Shown one piece after another: positions 1 to 12,254 of a stretch of 64,000 bases of DNA (position 1 is its first letter; every line of letters starts with the position of its first letter). Source of the DNA: Icerya purchasi (lineage: Eukaryota > Arthropoda > Insecta > Hemiptera > Monophlebidae). The notes below the pieces were generated by a model, which had not been told where the DNA came from, made no database searches, and saw nothing but the letters and a program-made list of their open reading frames with translations. The DNA is taken from positions 500,113,352-500,177,351 of the forward strand of contig CM077115.1 of NCBI GenBank assembly GCA_039619475.1, in the 5' to 3' direction. The translations under genes were made by a program, and so were the position numbers.

Positions 1-825
1 ATTCCGACTGATCTCTCGACGTTTGTAACACCAACTAAATTAGTTTTATTCTGGTTCTTTTTAATTTATTCGATGCTCGTTTTTTTTGTTTTTTTTAGTG
101 TGGATTCTTACTGGATGGCTACGAAAATCCATACACCACAACGTTGGACAGCAAAATACCTTTTCAAAGAAGCAATTAAAAATGGAAATTCGTTTCGCAT
201 GCGGGTATGACTTTGCACCGGTCGCATACTAGACCGTTCGTCTAGCTTTTGTTTCCTCCTGGTTCCCGTTACCTAACGTTTGAAATTACGGTTATAAGTG
301 CTTTAATAAACATTATGAAGTTTGTCTTTTCTTTTTAATTTTAATTTAAGCTGACGTCCCCTTAAAAGTTCGTTAGATGATAAAAATATAACTTACGTTT
401 ACTTACGGCAGAACCAACCTGTTGGGTATAACTGTTTTTTTTTGTTTTTTTTTTTTAATAACCCGTGTTATCTTCTGCCGTTTTACACTACGAAAGAATC
501 TTTCTTCCTTCCGATTATTATTATTCGTCCGTTGTACCGATGATATTAACCGCTACACGTAACGAAATTCAATTACCTCTTCATAATAATTGTAAAACCG
601 ACTCTGGAAGTAGAGATTGTTTAGGAGTAAATGAAGACATCTTCCAAAAAACTTATGAAATGCAGCCCTACACACTCTTCATTGAACGGTGCAACACATT
701 TGAAATTAGTCAGGGGAATTTCATTCTGAATAAAACGGGAGACGAGGGAATAACTTCAAACGAGAGACATTCACGCGATAAAACTTTATTTAATGAATAA
801 ACCAAACGCAATTTAAAAAATTCTT
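1..825. other. AT-rich sequence, no gene recognised
   Basis: Short open frames occur (the longest is about 110 codons at 465-800) but show no recognisable domain and lie between homopolymer runs. Nothing else can be supported here. Confidence 0.6.
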
Positions 826-1540
826 CTTCTTCTTCTTCTTTAAGCCATCTCCGGTCGAAGTTTGGCGATCAATGTGGCTAGCTTTACTTTATCGGCCGCT
901 GCTTGGAGTAACTCCGATGATGTGCATTTGCACCATCGCTGCATGTCATCCTCCCACGATAATTTTCTTCTACCTCTGCTTCTTTTTCCAGCGATTTTTC
1001 CTCTAAGCACAGTTTGCAGGTTTCTATACTTTTCATTGCGATTAATGTGACCGTAGTATTTGATTTTTCTTTCTTGCACAGTTAATAATAATTCTCTTTT
1101 CTTGGTCATTCTATTCAGTACTTCTTTGTTAGTTATCCGTTCTGTCCGTGATATCTTTAACATACGCCGGTAAATGTACATTTCAAACGCTTGTAATCTT
1201 TATTCAAGCTGTTTTGACAGCGTCCAACTCTCAGCACCATATAAAAGTACTGAGAAGACATATAGCATCGGACTAATCGCATACGTAAATTTAAACTAAT
1301 ATCCTTTCTAGTTATCAGCCTCTTCATAGTATTGAATATACCTCTGGCTTTCTCAATCCTAGTTCTTATTTCAATGCTCCAATCTACTTCCTCATGAAGC
1401 AATGCACCCAGGTATAGAAACTTACTGACTCTTTCCACCTTCTCAGCTCCAATGTAAATTTGACCAGCTGTTGCACTAGCATCAGTTCTTTCCTTGTGTA
1501 TAACCATCCACTTCGTTTTGGTGGCATTTATTTATTATTA
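826..1540 (-). pseudogene. RTE-like LINE fragment (C-terminal end of endonuclease-reverse transcriptase)
   Basis: Reading the minus strand from about 1533, the frame INATKTKWMVIH... through KFLYLGALLHEE matches the region just after the RT palm of the endonuclease-RT family common in insects. The frame then shifts near 1245 and has one stop. It resumes as YIYRRMLKISRTERITNKEV, then YYGHINRNEKYRNLQTVL and a basic GKRSRGRRK stretch, and ends near 841. The 3' end is a (GAA)n run, read as TTC repeats at 826-840 on the plus strand, which fits the short tandem tail of RTE-type elements. The element is 5' truncated: endonuclease and catalytic RT motifs are missing. It is a dead copy. The RTE assignment is from sequence style, not from a search. 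Confidence 0.8.
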
Positions 1541-3975
1541 ACAGACTTAAAAAGCAAACCTTTAATGAATAATTATGAAAATTGTTGCTGACGTCTGTGA
1601 ATAATTATTCACCGTGGAAATGTTGCAGAAACATTAAAAAACCTATTAAAAATATACTAGTATTAGTGGATAGCGGTAATCGGATTTTTAGAAAAAGTTA
1701 GTTCATTTTTTGATTCTGTTTGGAAAATATCTTTAAATCTGAGTTAAACAAAAAATTCAACATGTTCTACATCAGGTACTAATAAGACTTTACATTCACC
1801 GACGCAGTCGCTTTCGTTGTCAAGTATCTCGACCAAGTTTATGTGAAATGTTCGATAAAATACGGTTCAAAAACCGATAAAGTCCAGCCTGCGATAAACA
1901 AGAATTCTCTCGTAAAGCTCTTATGTTAAAAATTTTCCGATTATATTATTTTCCGGTGTAAACTTGCAGATATTAACATCGCGATGATTCCTAAACACAA
2001 AAATAATATCCACACAATGCGTCGCCTGTAACGCTATTACCGGTAGTATCAACAAAAGTAAGGAATAAAGTCTAGCTAAATGTTTGGAAAATGCTGAAAA
2101 TATAATATTGGAAACAGAAGTAAAGGAAATAAAATTATTTTTACGGCTGCTATAAATATTACCATCTTATTATACAACGTAGTATATACCTAGTGGAAAT
2201 AATAAAAATTGACGGAGAATATTTTCGAAGCAAATTAGATGGAATATGAAACTCAAATGAAAGATTTTACTAGGGAATAATGAAGAAGTATGATCTATAT
2301 GCGCAGCCGAAAATTGGCCATCGTATATACATATATATGAAAAAAATCAAAAATGTAATATTAAATTCGAAGATAATAATATCGCGGCGAACATTTTCAA
2401 TGCTTTCGGTTTTTGTCGTTATAGTTCTCGAATCTCTCTGATAATGGATTTGCTTTTTTATTTATTCTCTGTTATTGCTATTATTAGCTATTAACTATAA
2501 AATCATTAAACCCGCATGTAAATCGTGTTTTATGTATGCATATAATCTCATCTCTATCAATCACCAAGAATTTATGTTTATTCTTTTCAGTTATAATTTA
2601 CAAATTTTTTACTAATCTTAAATGAAGACGTACCACTAACATGCTCGTGTCATATGCAAGATGTATTTTCATATGCGTTTTAAATATTCTATTCAAGAAA
2701 TGAACATTTATAAATAAAAAATAAACAACAAAATTGCTCAGAAATTTTAAAAGAATCCTTCGAGAGAAACATTACTTTTTTTTCCATTCTTGAAATATAT
2801 GGAAATATCTGCAGATTGTCTTTATTATTACAAGATCCACATCGATAGATACGTATAAATGTTATTCTTTTTTCTTTACTATTCGCAACGTTCGTGTTTG
2901 TTCACTTACATTACCGCTCAACGTGATTATACAAATTTAATTTAAATCTGCAAAAATCGAAAACAATTATTTCGGAAAAAGAACAAGGAGAAAATTTAGT
3001 TAAAAACAATTGGATTTGAACACTTAAAACACCAAATTTTAATGGATGATTAATGTGAATGATAAGTCTATATTATCACTGGTAAAACATATTCTGCAAG
3101 CGAATTAATGCAAAATGTTATTGCGGAAATATTAATTCATATGTGTCCTTTAAAAATTTACGATTTTTACAATAAATCACCTAAAACGTTGAAGGATGGT
3201 CGATAAACGCTTCTTTCCGTATTTTAAACATCAGAGCTATGGAATGCTAGAGGTTCGTTTTCCATTAATAGAGACTGTCAGCGCAAATTTTTTTGCAAAC
3301 TTTATGATACAAATGGATCGGAGGTGCTAATTTAGAACAATTGAAAGACTACTGATCCTTTTTTTTTTTTTGTAATTAATTTGTTTTTCACGATTTCTTA
3401 TTTTATTTTTGTTAATAAAAATCGCGTTAAACATATTAGGTGAAATGCACATATTTATCGTTTCATAATTTTTTCTGAAATAAATATTTTTGTACGTAAA
3501 TAGATAATAATAATAAAAAGACCTTTTTCATTTACTCGTAAATATTATTTGAATCAATTTCAATAATAAGTATAAACAGTTACTTTTTACTGTAAAACTA
3601 TAAAGGATATATAATGCATAATTATAATATAGTATTATAATAAAACGAATAGGTAATACTTAAAGAATAATCAAAAAAATAGTAATACAACATATTCATA
3701 GCTCGAGCGTTGCGTATAAGGTATAAAAATGAGTAAAATTGAGAAAAATAATGAAAAAACTGAAATAATTAGCGAAAATACGAATAAATAAATATTTAAA
3801 AAATAGCAAAAAAAAAAAAAAAATGTAAATGTAACGTTATTTCCCAGTGGAGTTTGAAGTAAAAATTTCTATACGTGTCCAATACATATAATCGTTTACT
3901 GTAAAGGCAAGAAAATGCATTTATGTTGAAATTAAACATACATTTAATATCTGCGGAAAGGTAAAGAAGTTATGT
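1541..3975. other. AT-rich sequence, no gene recognised
   Basis: Dense stop codons in all frames with homopolymers (for example T12 near 3360 and A15 near 3810). No domain, terminal repeat or structured RNA was recognised. Confidence 0.6.
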
Positions 3976-4413
3976 AAACAATGTAAGGCTGTGTCCACGG
4001 GGGGCGGGACCCCCCCCTCCCCAAATGGGAATTGAAATAATTATAAATACACAAAAATCTGAAAAAAATCAAAAATTTAAAATAAATATTGATGATTTTT
4101 TAGGGTGTTCTTACCTACTTTTAAAAGAAAAAAGAAAAAATATGCTCCATATTTTTTGGTACTTCATTAATATTTTATGCAAAAAATTTTTTATTACGAG
4201 TATAATTAATAACATATGTGTAATTTTTATTAATGTTCATATACGGGGGGTAATTCATTTATTTAAATTATTAATATATAAACCAAAATGATGAAAATTA
4301 TTAATAGTACGAATATTAGTGAAAAATGTATTGTTATTTATAAAATGAATATACAAAGAAAATTTTCACCCCCCTCGCCGGCCCAAAATTCTGGACACGG
4401 GCCTGTAACAATG
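3976..4413. mobile_element. hAT-type non-autonomous element (MITE) with near-perfect 8-bp duplication
   Basis: The right end, read inward, is CAGGCCCGTGTCCAG, a typical hAT-style terminus. The left end, TAAGGCTGTGTCC from 3984, is a decayed partner. Flanking octamers are AAACAATG (3976-3983) and TAACAATG (4406-4413), matching at 7 of 8 positions, as expected for the 8-bp duplication of hAT elements. The element proper is 3984-4405 (422 bp). It has G/C runs just inside both ends and an AT-rich core. The 88-codon open frame inside (4025-4291) is A/T-biased and has no transposase features. Confidence 0.7.
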
Positions 4414-5050
4414 TAATTAGTAGCCATCGTATAAAAAAAGTGCATCGAACTTATAACGAATATCGTAAAAGATGAAAAAAAAATTATAGTCGAGTAAACT
4501 AATGATATGATGGAGAATACACGATTGCCTTCGTGTTTTTCCGAAGCGTTTAATGCATAATGCAGTTTTATATGTATAGTCTTTTAACTCGTTGCTTTCA
4601 AAAGGTCTATTCTGAAAATACTTTTAACCATATTATATTGACAATTACACCTGTTTAATTAACAAATTAACTATTACTTAGATTCCTTTGCTGATTGGGC
4701 TGTTGCTCTTCGTTGGCGTACCCATGAAAAAAAAAAACCAAAAATTAACAAATTCCCTTATGCGACTACAGAGAAATTATTTATAAAAAGATCTTTGAAA
4801 TAAAAAAATAAGGTCGAATTATTCAATTATTTTATCAATGTCTGAAATATTGTACGTACAACTGCATACGTGGTCGTCATGAATGCGCTGATACATGTGT
4901 AATTCAGAATAATATATAGGTTCACTTCATGCATTTTTACAACTACATGCGTATATATGTATTACTTTTTTTTCGGAATTAATCACAGTAAAAGATCGGG
5001 AATCTTACATATATATATATATATATATGTGTACATATATACATATATAT
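4414..5050. other. AT-rich sequence with TA/CA-rich tract
   Basis: No gene seen. A (TA)n tract occupies about 5010-5050 and directly borders the fold-back element that follows. A short segment at about 4690-4730 (CTTCGTTGGCGTACCC) recurs in similar form near 12118. Confidence 0.55.
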
Positions 5051-5795
5051 AACTCGGCCATTTTGGCCTCGCAAGGGGCTGTGCCCCTTGATCCCTCTTG
5101 CTTTCATTTATGTCTCTTTCTCTTCTATACTTTGTATAAAATGATCAAAATTTACAACGTAATTCTTACTGACACCAACACAAAAAAAAAATATATAACA
5201 TAACCACAAAAATCCAATTCTAACATTTAACTTTCATTACATAAAATTGTGACATTTTTTAAATAACAATAACAAAAATCCTATAAAATATAACAAACGT
5301 TACATAAAATTGGGACATTTTTTTGGGACATTTTGTAGCCTAAGAATTACGTTGTAATTAAAAGTAAAGTAAGTCCCATACCCTTCACAGGGCGTCGGGG
5401 ATTGTGAAATTAAGGTTCACAATGAACTAAGCCCAACGGTACTAATGATATATATATATATATATTAATTACAACGTAATTCTTAGGCTAAAAATGTCCC
5501 AATTTTATGTAACGTTTGTTATATTTTATAGGATTTTTGTTATTGTTATTTAAAAAATGTCACAATTTTATCTAATGAAATATGCAACGAAAAAATGTCT
5601 TAATTTTATATAATGAAAGTTAAATGTTAGAATTGGATTTTAGTGGTTATGTTATATATTTTTTTTTTGTGTTGGTGCCAGTAAGAATTACGTTGTAAAT
5701 TTTGATCATTTTATACATAGTATAGAAGAGAAAGAGGCAGAAATGAAAGCAAGAGGGGTCAAGGGGCACAACCCCTTGCGAGGCCAAAATGGCCG

Positions 5796-5799
<4 letters not shown>
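5051..5799. mobile_element. Fold-back DNA element with 310-335-bp inverted arms, inserted in a TA microsatellite
   Basis: The left arm (5051-5360) starts AACTCGGCCATTTTGGCC and is the near reverse complement of the right arm (5465-5799), which ends GGCCAAAATGGCCGAGTT. The right arm has about 25-36 extra bases from an internal duplication around 5575-5615. Each arm itself holds an inverted pair of ACAACGTAATTCTTA (5155 and 5341 on the left, mirrored on the right). The element is flanked on both sides by (TA)n, so any target duplication is hidden. It contains no coding capacity. The long arms separated by a 104-base spacer fit a fold-back or MITE-like DNA transposon. The superfamily is unknown. 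Confidence 0.8.
5361..5464 (+). repeat. Spacer of the fold-back element, holding a segment shared with 12.27 kb
   Basis: The spacer contains CAGGGCGTCGGGGATTGTGA preceded by AAAGTAAAG and CCCTT. The same string occurs at about 12260-12306 outside any fold-back arm, so the segment is an independent repeat or the remnant of an older insertion. Function unknown. Confidence 0.6.

Positions 5800-5836
<37 letters not shown>
5800..5836. repeat. (TA)n microsatellite
   Basis: Uninterrupted TA repeat directly adjoining the fold-back element. Confidence 0.95.
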
Positions 5837-6889
5837 TTTTTAAATTAAAATTTGAAGAAGAGAAGCGTACAATATTCGAAATTAAGAAAAAATTAATAAA
5901 ATTTTGTATTGTACAGAGATTTTTTCTTTCCTAGAGACACCATTTGGACATGTTGAACGGGTTTTTGTTGAAGTTATGTGACAGCGTAAAGACACACGTG
6001 ATGCGATTTATATAATAGAGAGAAAAAGAGTAATATAGTTAATAATATGCTGTTCAATGGTTAAAAATTACATTATCATGCATGTTTAAAAAAGTATATC
6101 ATGATTGGTTGAATATGAATTTATCAATATTTCTAGAACTAGCAAAAAAAATCTTTATTAAACCTAAAAAAAAAAAAAAGAAACCTAGCAAAATTCGACA
6201 GCTTTGCATTCAAATCACTAGAACGACATACATATCTACGCAGTTAATAATAATCTTTGGTTATCCGTTTAACCACAATCTTACACGACTCACCCACACA
6301 CATAAACGTACACATTAGACTGGGCCAAAAAAATTGGCTATCGAGAATATCATTCAGAATTACAAAAAAAAAAAAGGAAATTTCGTGAAAATTTGAGCCT
6401 TCTGTATTAATTTCAAGAGGTGGTCTATCTGATCGCTATTTTTAATTTTTATTCATGATTTGATGTTTTACGTTAGAACTGCCAAAACATTGAAATTAAA
6501 AAAAAATTCATTTCAGATTATTCTCATACAAAATTGAATTCCCTACAAAAAAGGTCTAATTGAAAATTTTCGTCAGACAAGCCGTTTCCGAGTAATTAAG
6601 CTTAATAAATCGATATGTTTTTTCAATTTGTCTTTATTACTTTGGGGAATTTTGTAACTAATGAATCAATGAATATCTAAAAAATAGCATGACACAGATT
6701 CTTGAAGGAAATTTAATGTTCTACAAAAAAGGTCTCTTAATATTTCTGTCTAAATTTACTTCTTCAAAAGTTATTCACGATTAAAAAGGGTAGAAAGTTA
6801 AATTTAGAGGCAGCGTGTAATACTTTAGTTAATTTGATAGTACACGGTAGATTCTTTTTTGAAAACACATAACATATACATATATATAT
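5837..6889. other. No gene; short direct repeat
   Basis: AT-rich and non-coding. The 15-mer CTACAAAAAAGGTCT occurs twice, at 6543-6557 and 6721-6735 (178 bases apart), each preceded by similar AT-rich text. This suggests a diverged internal duplication or an old repeat. Confidence 0.5.
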
Positions 6890-7800
6890 ATATGTTGGAA
6901 AAAAATAATATGATATTAATTATGCTCACATGGTAGTATATTTAGACTAATTTCGTGTCGTAACGTTAAATTTTTATGATGTACAGCTGGTAGTGGGGTG
7001 TATGAATGCTTTGATATAACTGACAAAGTGCTTTTATAAGGTCCTAATAGTGATGATATGGAAAAAGTTATGTACGATATGAAAACATTTTACAATATTT
7101 ATTTATTTTTCGGTACTGAAATGGTTTACTTATTATACCAGCTTAAAAAATGTGACTTATGAAATTTTTGGAAGTTTTTAAGGGAAGAAAAAAAGGGGAA
7201 ATAATATTAATTTTAGTAGCATAATGGTACACAGATTGATTTTGTGCCATAGCAATGAATTTTGATGACCTACAGTACGATGGGAAGGGGATGAGTATTT
7301 CAGTGTGTGTAAAAACGGTCAAAGTTCTTTTATAGGATCTTGCAATAGTGACGATATGAAAAAGATTGCGCACAATCGGTAAAAACTGTACAGCGGATTA
7401 GCTATTTTTGGATACTAAGGTAACATACTTAGCTAATTTGAAAAACACATCTGAAGATCTTTTGGTAACATGCGTCCAGGAGGAAAAAAGAGAGTGAGAT
7501 ATAAAATTTGGTTGCATGATAGTATACCCAGACTAATTATATCATAACGTGGAATTTTGATCATGTACAGTAGTATAGGAAGGGAATGTGTGCCTCATTC
7601 AATGTGCGTGAAAGCGGATTTTACTGGAAAAATAATGTATGATAAAATTAATTATTTTTTTGATACCGAAATAGTATAATTCAATTAATTTCGAATACTT
7701 ATCGTCTGAAATTCAGAAACATATGGTTGGAGGAGAAAAGGGAGTGTGATTAATTTAGGTAGCTGGATAGAGTGCATTTAGTCTGATTTTGGAAATTAAT
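6890..7800. repeat. Diverged tandem array, about four units of 250-300 bp
   Basis: A recurring landmark (a 'tGnTAGTATAnnnAGACTaATTnnnTc' type sequence) appears at about 6931, 7217, 7512 and 7761. After each of the first three copies come similar downstream blocks in the same order: an 'AATTTTgATgAnnTACAGnA' block, a 'GGaAnGGnaTG' block, then 'AAAGTnCTTTTATAGGaTC'-like and 'GATAcnnAaaTAGnAtA'-like blocks. Units are far from identical, so the array is old. It encodes nothing recognisable. Confidence 0.65.
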
Positions 7801-8654
7801 AAGAGGTTACCGGAAACCCATATGGTATATGCTTTCATAGGTGCAGCGGCTTTTCCTCCGACAACAATTGTTCCGACCACTACTCCAGAGCATCGAGAGG
7901 GAAAACGGTGTTGTCTCTTCCGTTAAATGTTCCACTGCCTTTACTCATTCAGGCGCACTACACACACACACACACATACACACATCGAAAACACATAGCC
8001 AGAGAAATATGCGCCACTGCTGGCGCTGCACGTTTTTTTTCTGTTACACAATTTCCTTCGTAATCATGTGTCATCTTACTACCCGAGAATTAAAATGAAT
8101 GGTATACGAACGATTTGAAATTTATCACAAACATTAGCGTGCCCGTGCCTTTTTCCCCACTATTTTTACACGTAAGTGCTATTGTTTTTTGTTTTTATTT
8201 TTATTTTTTCACTCCATTGCTATTATAAATACGAACAATGTCTGTTTAAAATAAAATAAATCAAATTTCAAATTTTAAGTAATTAATTGTTTATCCCAAA
8301 AGATTTTGCTTCGACTTTAAATACTTAAAAGTTACCTATCATTAAGCAAGAGGTATGTGTATAAATATTGGAAAGAGTCAGTTTTTAACTATTTTCTTTT
8401 ATTGCATTAAAATGCGTTATTTGATTTACATTTATTTCTATTTCTTAAAATCTTATAAACACAATTTTAAAAATATTCATCTTTTTAATTTCATTGTAAA
8501 ACATAGTTTTTCTTCTAATAAAAAATCTAGGGCGCAGTTAACATAAGTGACTAAATTTTTTAATTTTTACTCAGTCGCGAATTTAAGTTTATATAAATCT
8601 TAGTATAACAATATTTTTAATCATGTGAAAAATATCAATACATATCTGTTTATT
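7801..8654. other. No gene recognised
   Basis: Contains a short (CA)n tract (about 7960-7983) and AT-rich sequence. Open frames are short and without motifs. Confidence 0.55.
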
Positions 8655-8770
8655 GCACTTATTGTTTATTGTATAGTGAGTAATTTTTTACACTAATTTA
8701 AACAATCATTTAATTTTTATTAAATACCCGACTCGTTTCGAAGACAAAGCTTCATGATCACGGGAGTTAT
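8655..8770 (-). mobile_element. Penelope-terminal-repeat-like fragment with hammerhead-like motif (type B)
   Basis: On the minus strand, CTCCCGTGATCATGAAG is followed by a short stem, then CGAAACGAGTCGGG and an AT-rich tail. The tail matches the arms of the palindrome at 9719-9810 (GTATAGTGAGTAATTTTTTA shared). Nearly the same core occurs at 27331-27370. The layout (stem-loop, GAAAC, self-complementary hexamer, GTC, GGG that can pair with the upstream CCC) resembles a hammerhead ribozyme, but the CTGANGA box is not canonical. Confidence 0.45.
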
Positions 8771-9718
8771 TAATATGTTTTACCAAGTAGATGTTGTCCT
8801 GAATATGGGGACACCCGAATCTGCGCACCAACATTTCACACAGTGACAAGTCGGACTCGAATTGCGCACCGCTTTAAAAAAAATGCAACTCCGGATTTTA
8901 TAAAACTGACGAAGGAATAAAATGAGTCGAAGTTGCTCTTTCAGCGACTTCCAAAATGTCTTCTCATATCTCGATGGGGAACGTTTGCTATTTAGAATAA
9001 TAACAGTACTATATTTCGGTTGCTTAGAAAAAACCACCTTCGGGGTTTGCGGAAAATAGGCTGATCGTTAGCTGTACGGTTCTTATTCTAAATATTTTTA
9101 ACAACCTCTAGGGAACGTACACATATTTAAAGAAATGTTGCATAAAATAAAATAATTTTTTGCGCGAATATTATATAAAATAATGGGGGGGGGGGGTAAA
9201 TTACAATAATTTCCAACTGAATATGTAGAATTTTCAGTGCACGGCATATTATATTTCATGAAGCTTTTATATTAATACAAAATACATTTTGTAATGATTA
9301 TAAATAAGAACATAAATATGTATCACAATGTTATTTATCAAAAGTATTATATAATATTTGTTTCGTAAACGGAAAATGAAACTGGAAGTTTAAATAATTA
9401 GTATAAGTATTTCAAAAATTAACCTGGCCTATTCTGAAATATTCTGTTAATAAACCGTCGTCGTTATAGGGAAAATCATTTTAATACATAAATCGGGGTG
9501 TTATTGTTTTTCGTTGGCGGATTTTAAATGTCATTTTTTAACTATACGATGTCGCGTAAAAATGTTGAAAGCCATCGAATACTCAAATGTTATAAAGCGG
9601 CCATCAGTTTTGGAGTCCAACAAATATCTTTCGTTCTTTTTTTTATATTTCATACCGGCAAACTTCCGGTGCACAATTCGAGTGTCGCCCTCAATATATT
9701 TGTTTATTTATGTTTATT
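8771..9718. other. No gene recognised
   Basis: AT-rich sequence with a G10 run near 9184. Open frames at 8780-9037 and 9514-9774 carry no known motif. Confidence 0.55.
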
Positions 9719-9862
9719 GTATAGTGAGTAATTTTTTACACCAATTTAAACAATTATTTAATAAAATTAATTAATTATTTAAACTGGTGTAAAAAAGTTA
9801 TTTACTATACAAAAAATATTAATCTTTGTTATTCTTTTAATCAAACGTTTCGCACGTCAGAT
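9719..9862. mobile_element. Small palindromic element related to the 8.7-kb fragment
   Basis: The left arm (9719-9765, beginning GTATAGTGAGTAATTTTTTA) and right arm (ending TTTACTATAC at 9810) are reverse complements around an AATTAATT centre. The left arm is the same sequence as the tail of the 8655-8770 fragment. Downstream on the minus strand (about 9838-9862) lies CTGACGTGCGAAACGTTTGA, a shrunken version of the hammerhead-like core. Probably two truncated copies joined tail to tail. Confidence 0.5.
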
Positions 9863-10029
9863 GTGAGGATAGTAAAAATAATAATTTTGTTTCGGAGCAG
9901 CTATTGCGGTAAAGTAGCAAAAAAATCATTGCTCATATCGATAAAACTGCTCTGGGCGGAATTACTCCGGCAAATCTCTAATATGAACGGTCAGATCTGG
10001 TTTCAAGAATGGCTTGGCCGTGCAACGGA
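9863..10029. other. Unassigned sequence left of the large inverted repeat
   Basis: Nothing recognisable. A moderately GC-rich stretch runs into the inverted-repeat arm. Confidence 0.5.
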
Positions 10030-11207
10030 TGGAACTGCGGCATGTATGGAACGAATGGTTTTCCTCGTCGTAGCGGCCGTTGCGGTAATTGTAAACGTGT
10101 GAACTACTGGTGTGTTTTCACGATGGCTGCAGCGCTGAGGTTTAGCGGGCTTGGAAAAAAAAAACTACAAATAATAGAAAATTTTGAATGTTTGAGTAGG
10201 GAAGGGGTAATTTTTGAAACAGAGAAAAATTAAAATATACTCGAATTAATTTGTTTCATTCCGATTTTCGGTTATGTACGGCGGGAGGGGCAAACGGGGT
10301 TAGAAGATTAATTTTAGAATCCAAGGTGTCACACTTTGGCTAATTTGTAAAGTTTAATTTCAGATTTTTGGTTACCTTAGTTCCAGGTTCAAAATATCAT
10401 GTACTTCGACTAGATTTTTGAATTTTTATACTTATGTTCTACTGGCTGGGACGAGTTGAGGTTAATATTAGTTTCCGGTTTCGGATCAAAAAATACAATA
10501 AATAAATAAATAAGAAATAAAAGAAATTAAGTTAGTTTCGAGGCTCTGACAGAAAATTTTTAGTTAGCTTCTACAAACCACGCCCCAACTCTTGACATCT
10601 TGGATGCTGGCAACATCGCTTCGTGCGCCACAAACCTCGGAAATACTCTACTTGTGACAAAGGAGAAAACTGTTCACATTGTTTTTTTTTTTTTTTTAAA
10701 GAAAACTTTCGTTTTTAATGTACTTTTTTTTCTTTTTTATTTATTTTTTGATCCGAAACCGGAAACTAATATTAACCTCAACTCGTCCCAGCCAGTAGAA
10801 CATAAGTATAAAAATTCAAAAATCTAGTCGAAGTACACGATATTTTGAACCTGGAACTAAGGTAACCAAAAATCTGAAATTAAACTTTACAAATTAGCCA
10901 AAGTGTGACACCTTGGATTCTAAAATTAATCTTCTAACCCCGTTTGCCCCTCCCGCCGTACATAACCGAAAATCGGAATGAAACAAATTAATTCGAGTAT
11001 ATTTTAATTTTTCTCGGTTTCAAAAATTACCCCTTCCCTACTCAAACATTCAAAATTTTCTATTATTTGTAGTTTTTTTTTTCCAAGCCCGCTAAACCTC
11101 AGCGCTGCAGCCATCGTGAAAACACACCAGTAGTTCACACGTTTACAATTACCGCAACGGCCGCTACGACGAGGAAAACCATTTGTTCCATACATGCCGC
11201 AGTTCCA
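10030..11207. repeat. Large near-perfect inverted repeat, 466-bp arms with 246-bp spacer
   Basis: The left arm (10030-10495) and right arm (10742-11207) are equal in length and almost exact reverse complements. Three differences were noticed by eye: AACGAATGG against AACAAATGG, ACAGAGAAA against ACCGAGAAA, and ATCATGTAC against ATCGTGTAC. The spacer (10496-10741) is unique and AT-rich, with a T-run. The same 70-odd-codon cysteine-bearing open frame (CNGWNCGMYGTNGFPRR...) appears in both arms simply because they mirror each other. It matches no family I know. No terminal repeat or target duplication bounds the structure. It could fold into a long hairpin RNA if transcribed. Confidence 0.9.
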
Positions 11208-12254
11208 AACCGGAGACCTTTGCCTACAAATAATCAGCAAAGGAAAGAATCGGTTTCTATTTTAATACATTTTCAATAATATACTTATAGATCACTTTCT
11301 GATAAAAAACAACCGGTAAAAACGTTAACTTTATCGGAGGGATGTTGTTAAAGATCAAAAAAAAAAGGGGATGGGAAGGTTACAACGACACAAATCATAG
11401 AGACCTAGAGCGTTTGTATTCTTTCTAAATTTAGATTTTCGAATTTAATTGAATTCATCTTTCCATGGAACTGTATATTCTAGCCGCGGCGAGAACCACT
11501 TAATCAGTTAGAGCGTTGCTGATTCAAACGGGCGAAGAACATTATGTAATTGTATAAAAACCTAACGGATAGGATACCCAGTGACCGACACACACGTATT
11601 CGGAATGAATAGCTACGAACGGAAAACCATTAGCGAGAACAGAGTTCAATTCGGAGAATTTAAACGAATAGCGATTTCTAAGTAAATGTATTCGAGGGAA
11701 ACGTTTGGTCAACCGTGACGTGACGCTAATGAAAGTGAGAGTGCGTTTTCTTCCAAATGCACTGAAAAATGTTGACGTGAAAACAGTTAATTCCAAGAAA
11801 ACCCACATATCGATAATGTAGTACAATTCGCATATATGGTTACATTAAAATAGAAAGAGGGGGGCTTGCGAAGAATAAATTGAATGTACCGGGGGAAAAT
11901 GGTGAAAAATTAGTTTGAAAACAAATTTGCCTACATAGCGCCCAAAGGAAATAATGGTCTTCGTTAATGGGGCACTAATCAATTTTAAACGTTACCCAGA
12001 AAGGACGCGATTCAGGATAAACGTGGCGACTTACTTTATCTTTTCTGGTTCCAAACGGATACAAATATGTGAGGTAGTTTCCTTTCTTGCTGCGCCAGTA
12101 TGCCTACTCCAGTGTCCTTCGTTGGCGCACCTGGAAAAAGAATAATAAGAAAGCATTACGTAATAATAGAATTTAACCCAAGCCGTGATAGTTAAAATAA
12201 ATAACAATATTAATAATCAAAATAAAATTACATAATTAAAAGCATGCAGTGATG
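11208..12254. other. No gene recognised
   Basis: Mixed-composition sequence. The open frame on the minus strand at 11542-11826 has no known domain. Confidence 0.5.

Noticed and set aside
465..800. 111-codon open frame
   Set aside because: No domain, no similarity recognised, bordered by poly(T) and (TTC)n.
4025..4291. 88-codon open frame
   Set aside because: Lies inside the hAT-type MITE and is A/T-biased (Lys, Asn, Ile, Phe only). No transposase motif.
10009..11240. A 74-78-codon cysteine-containing frame present twice (plus and minus strand)
   Set aside because: It appears twice only because the arms are reverse complements. No start context, homology or codon signal supports a gene.
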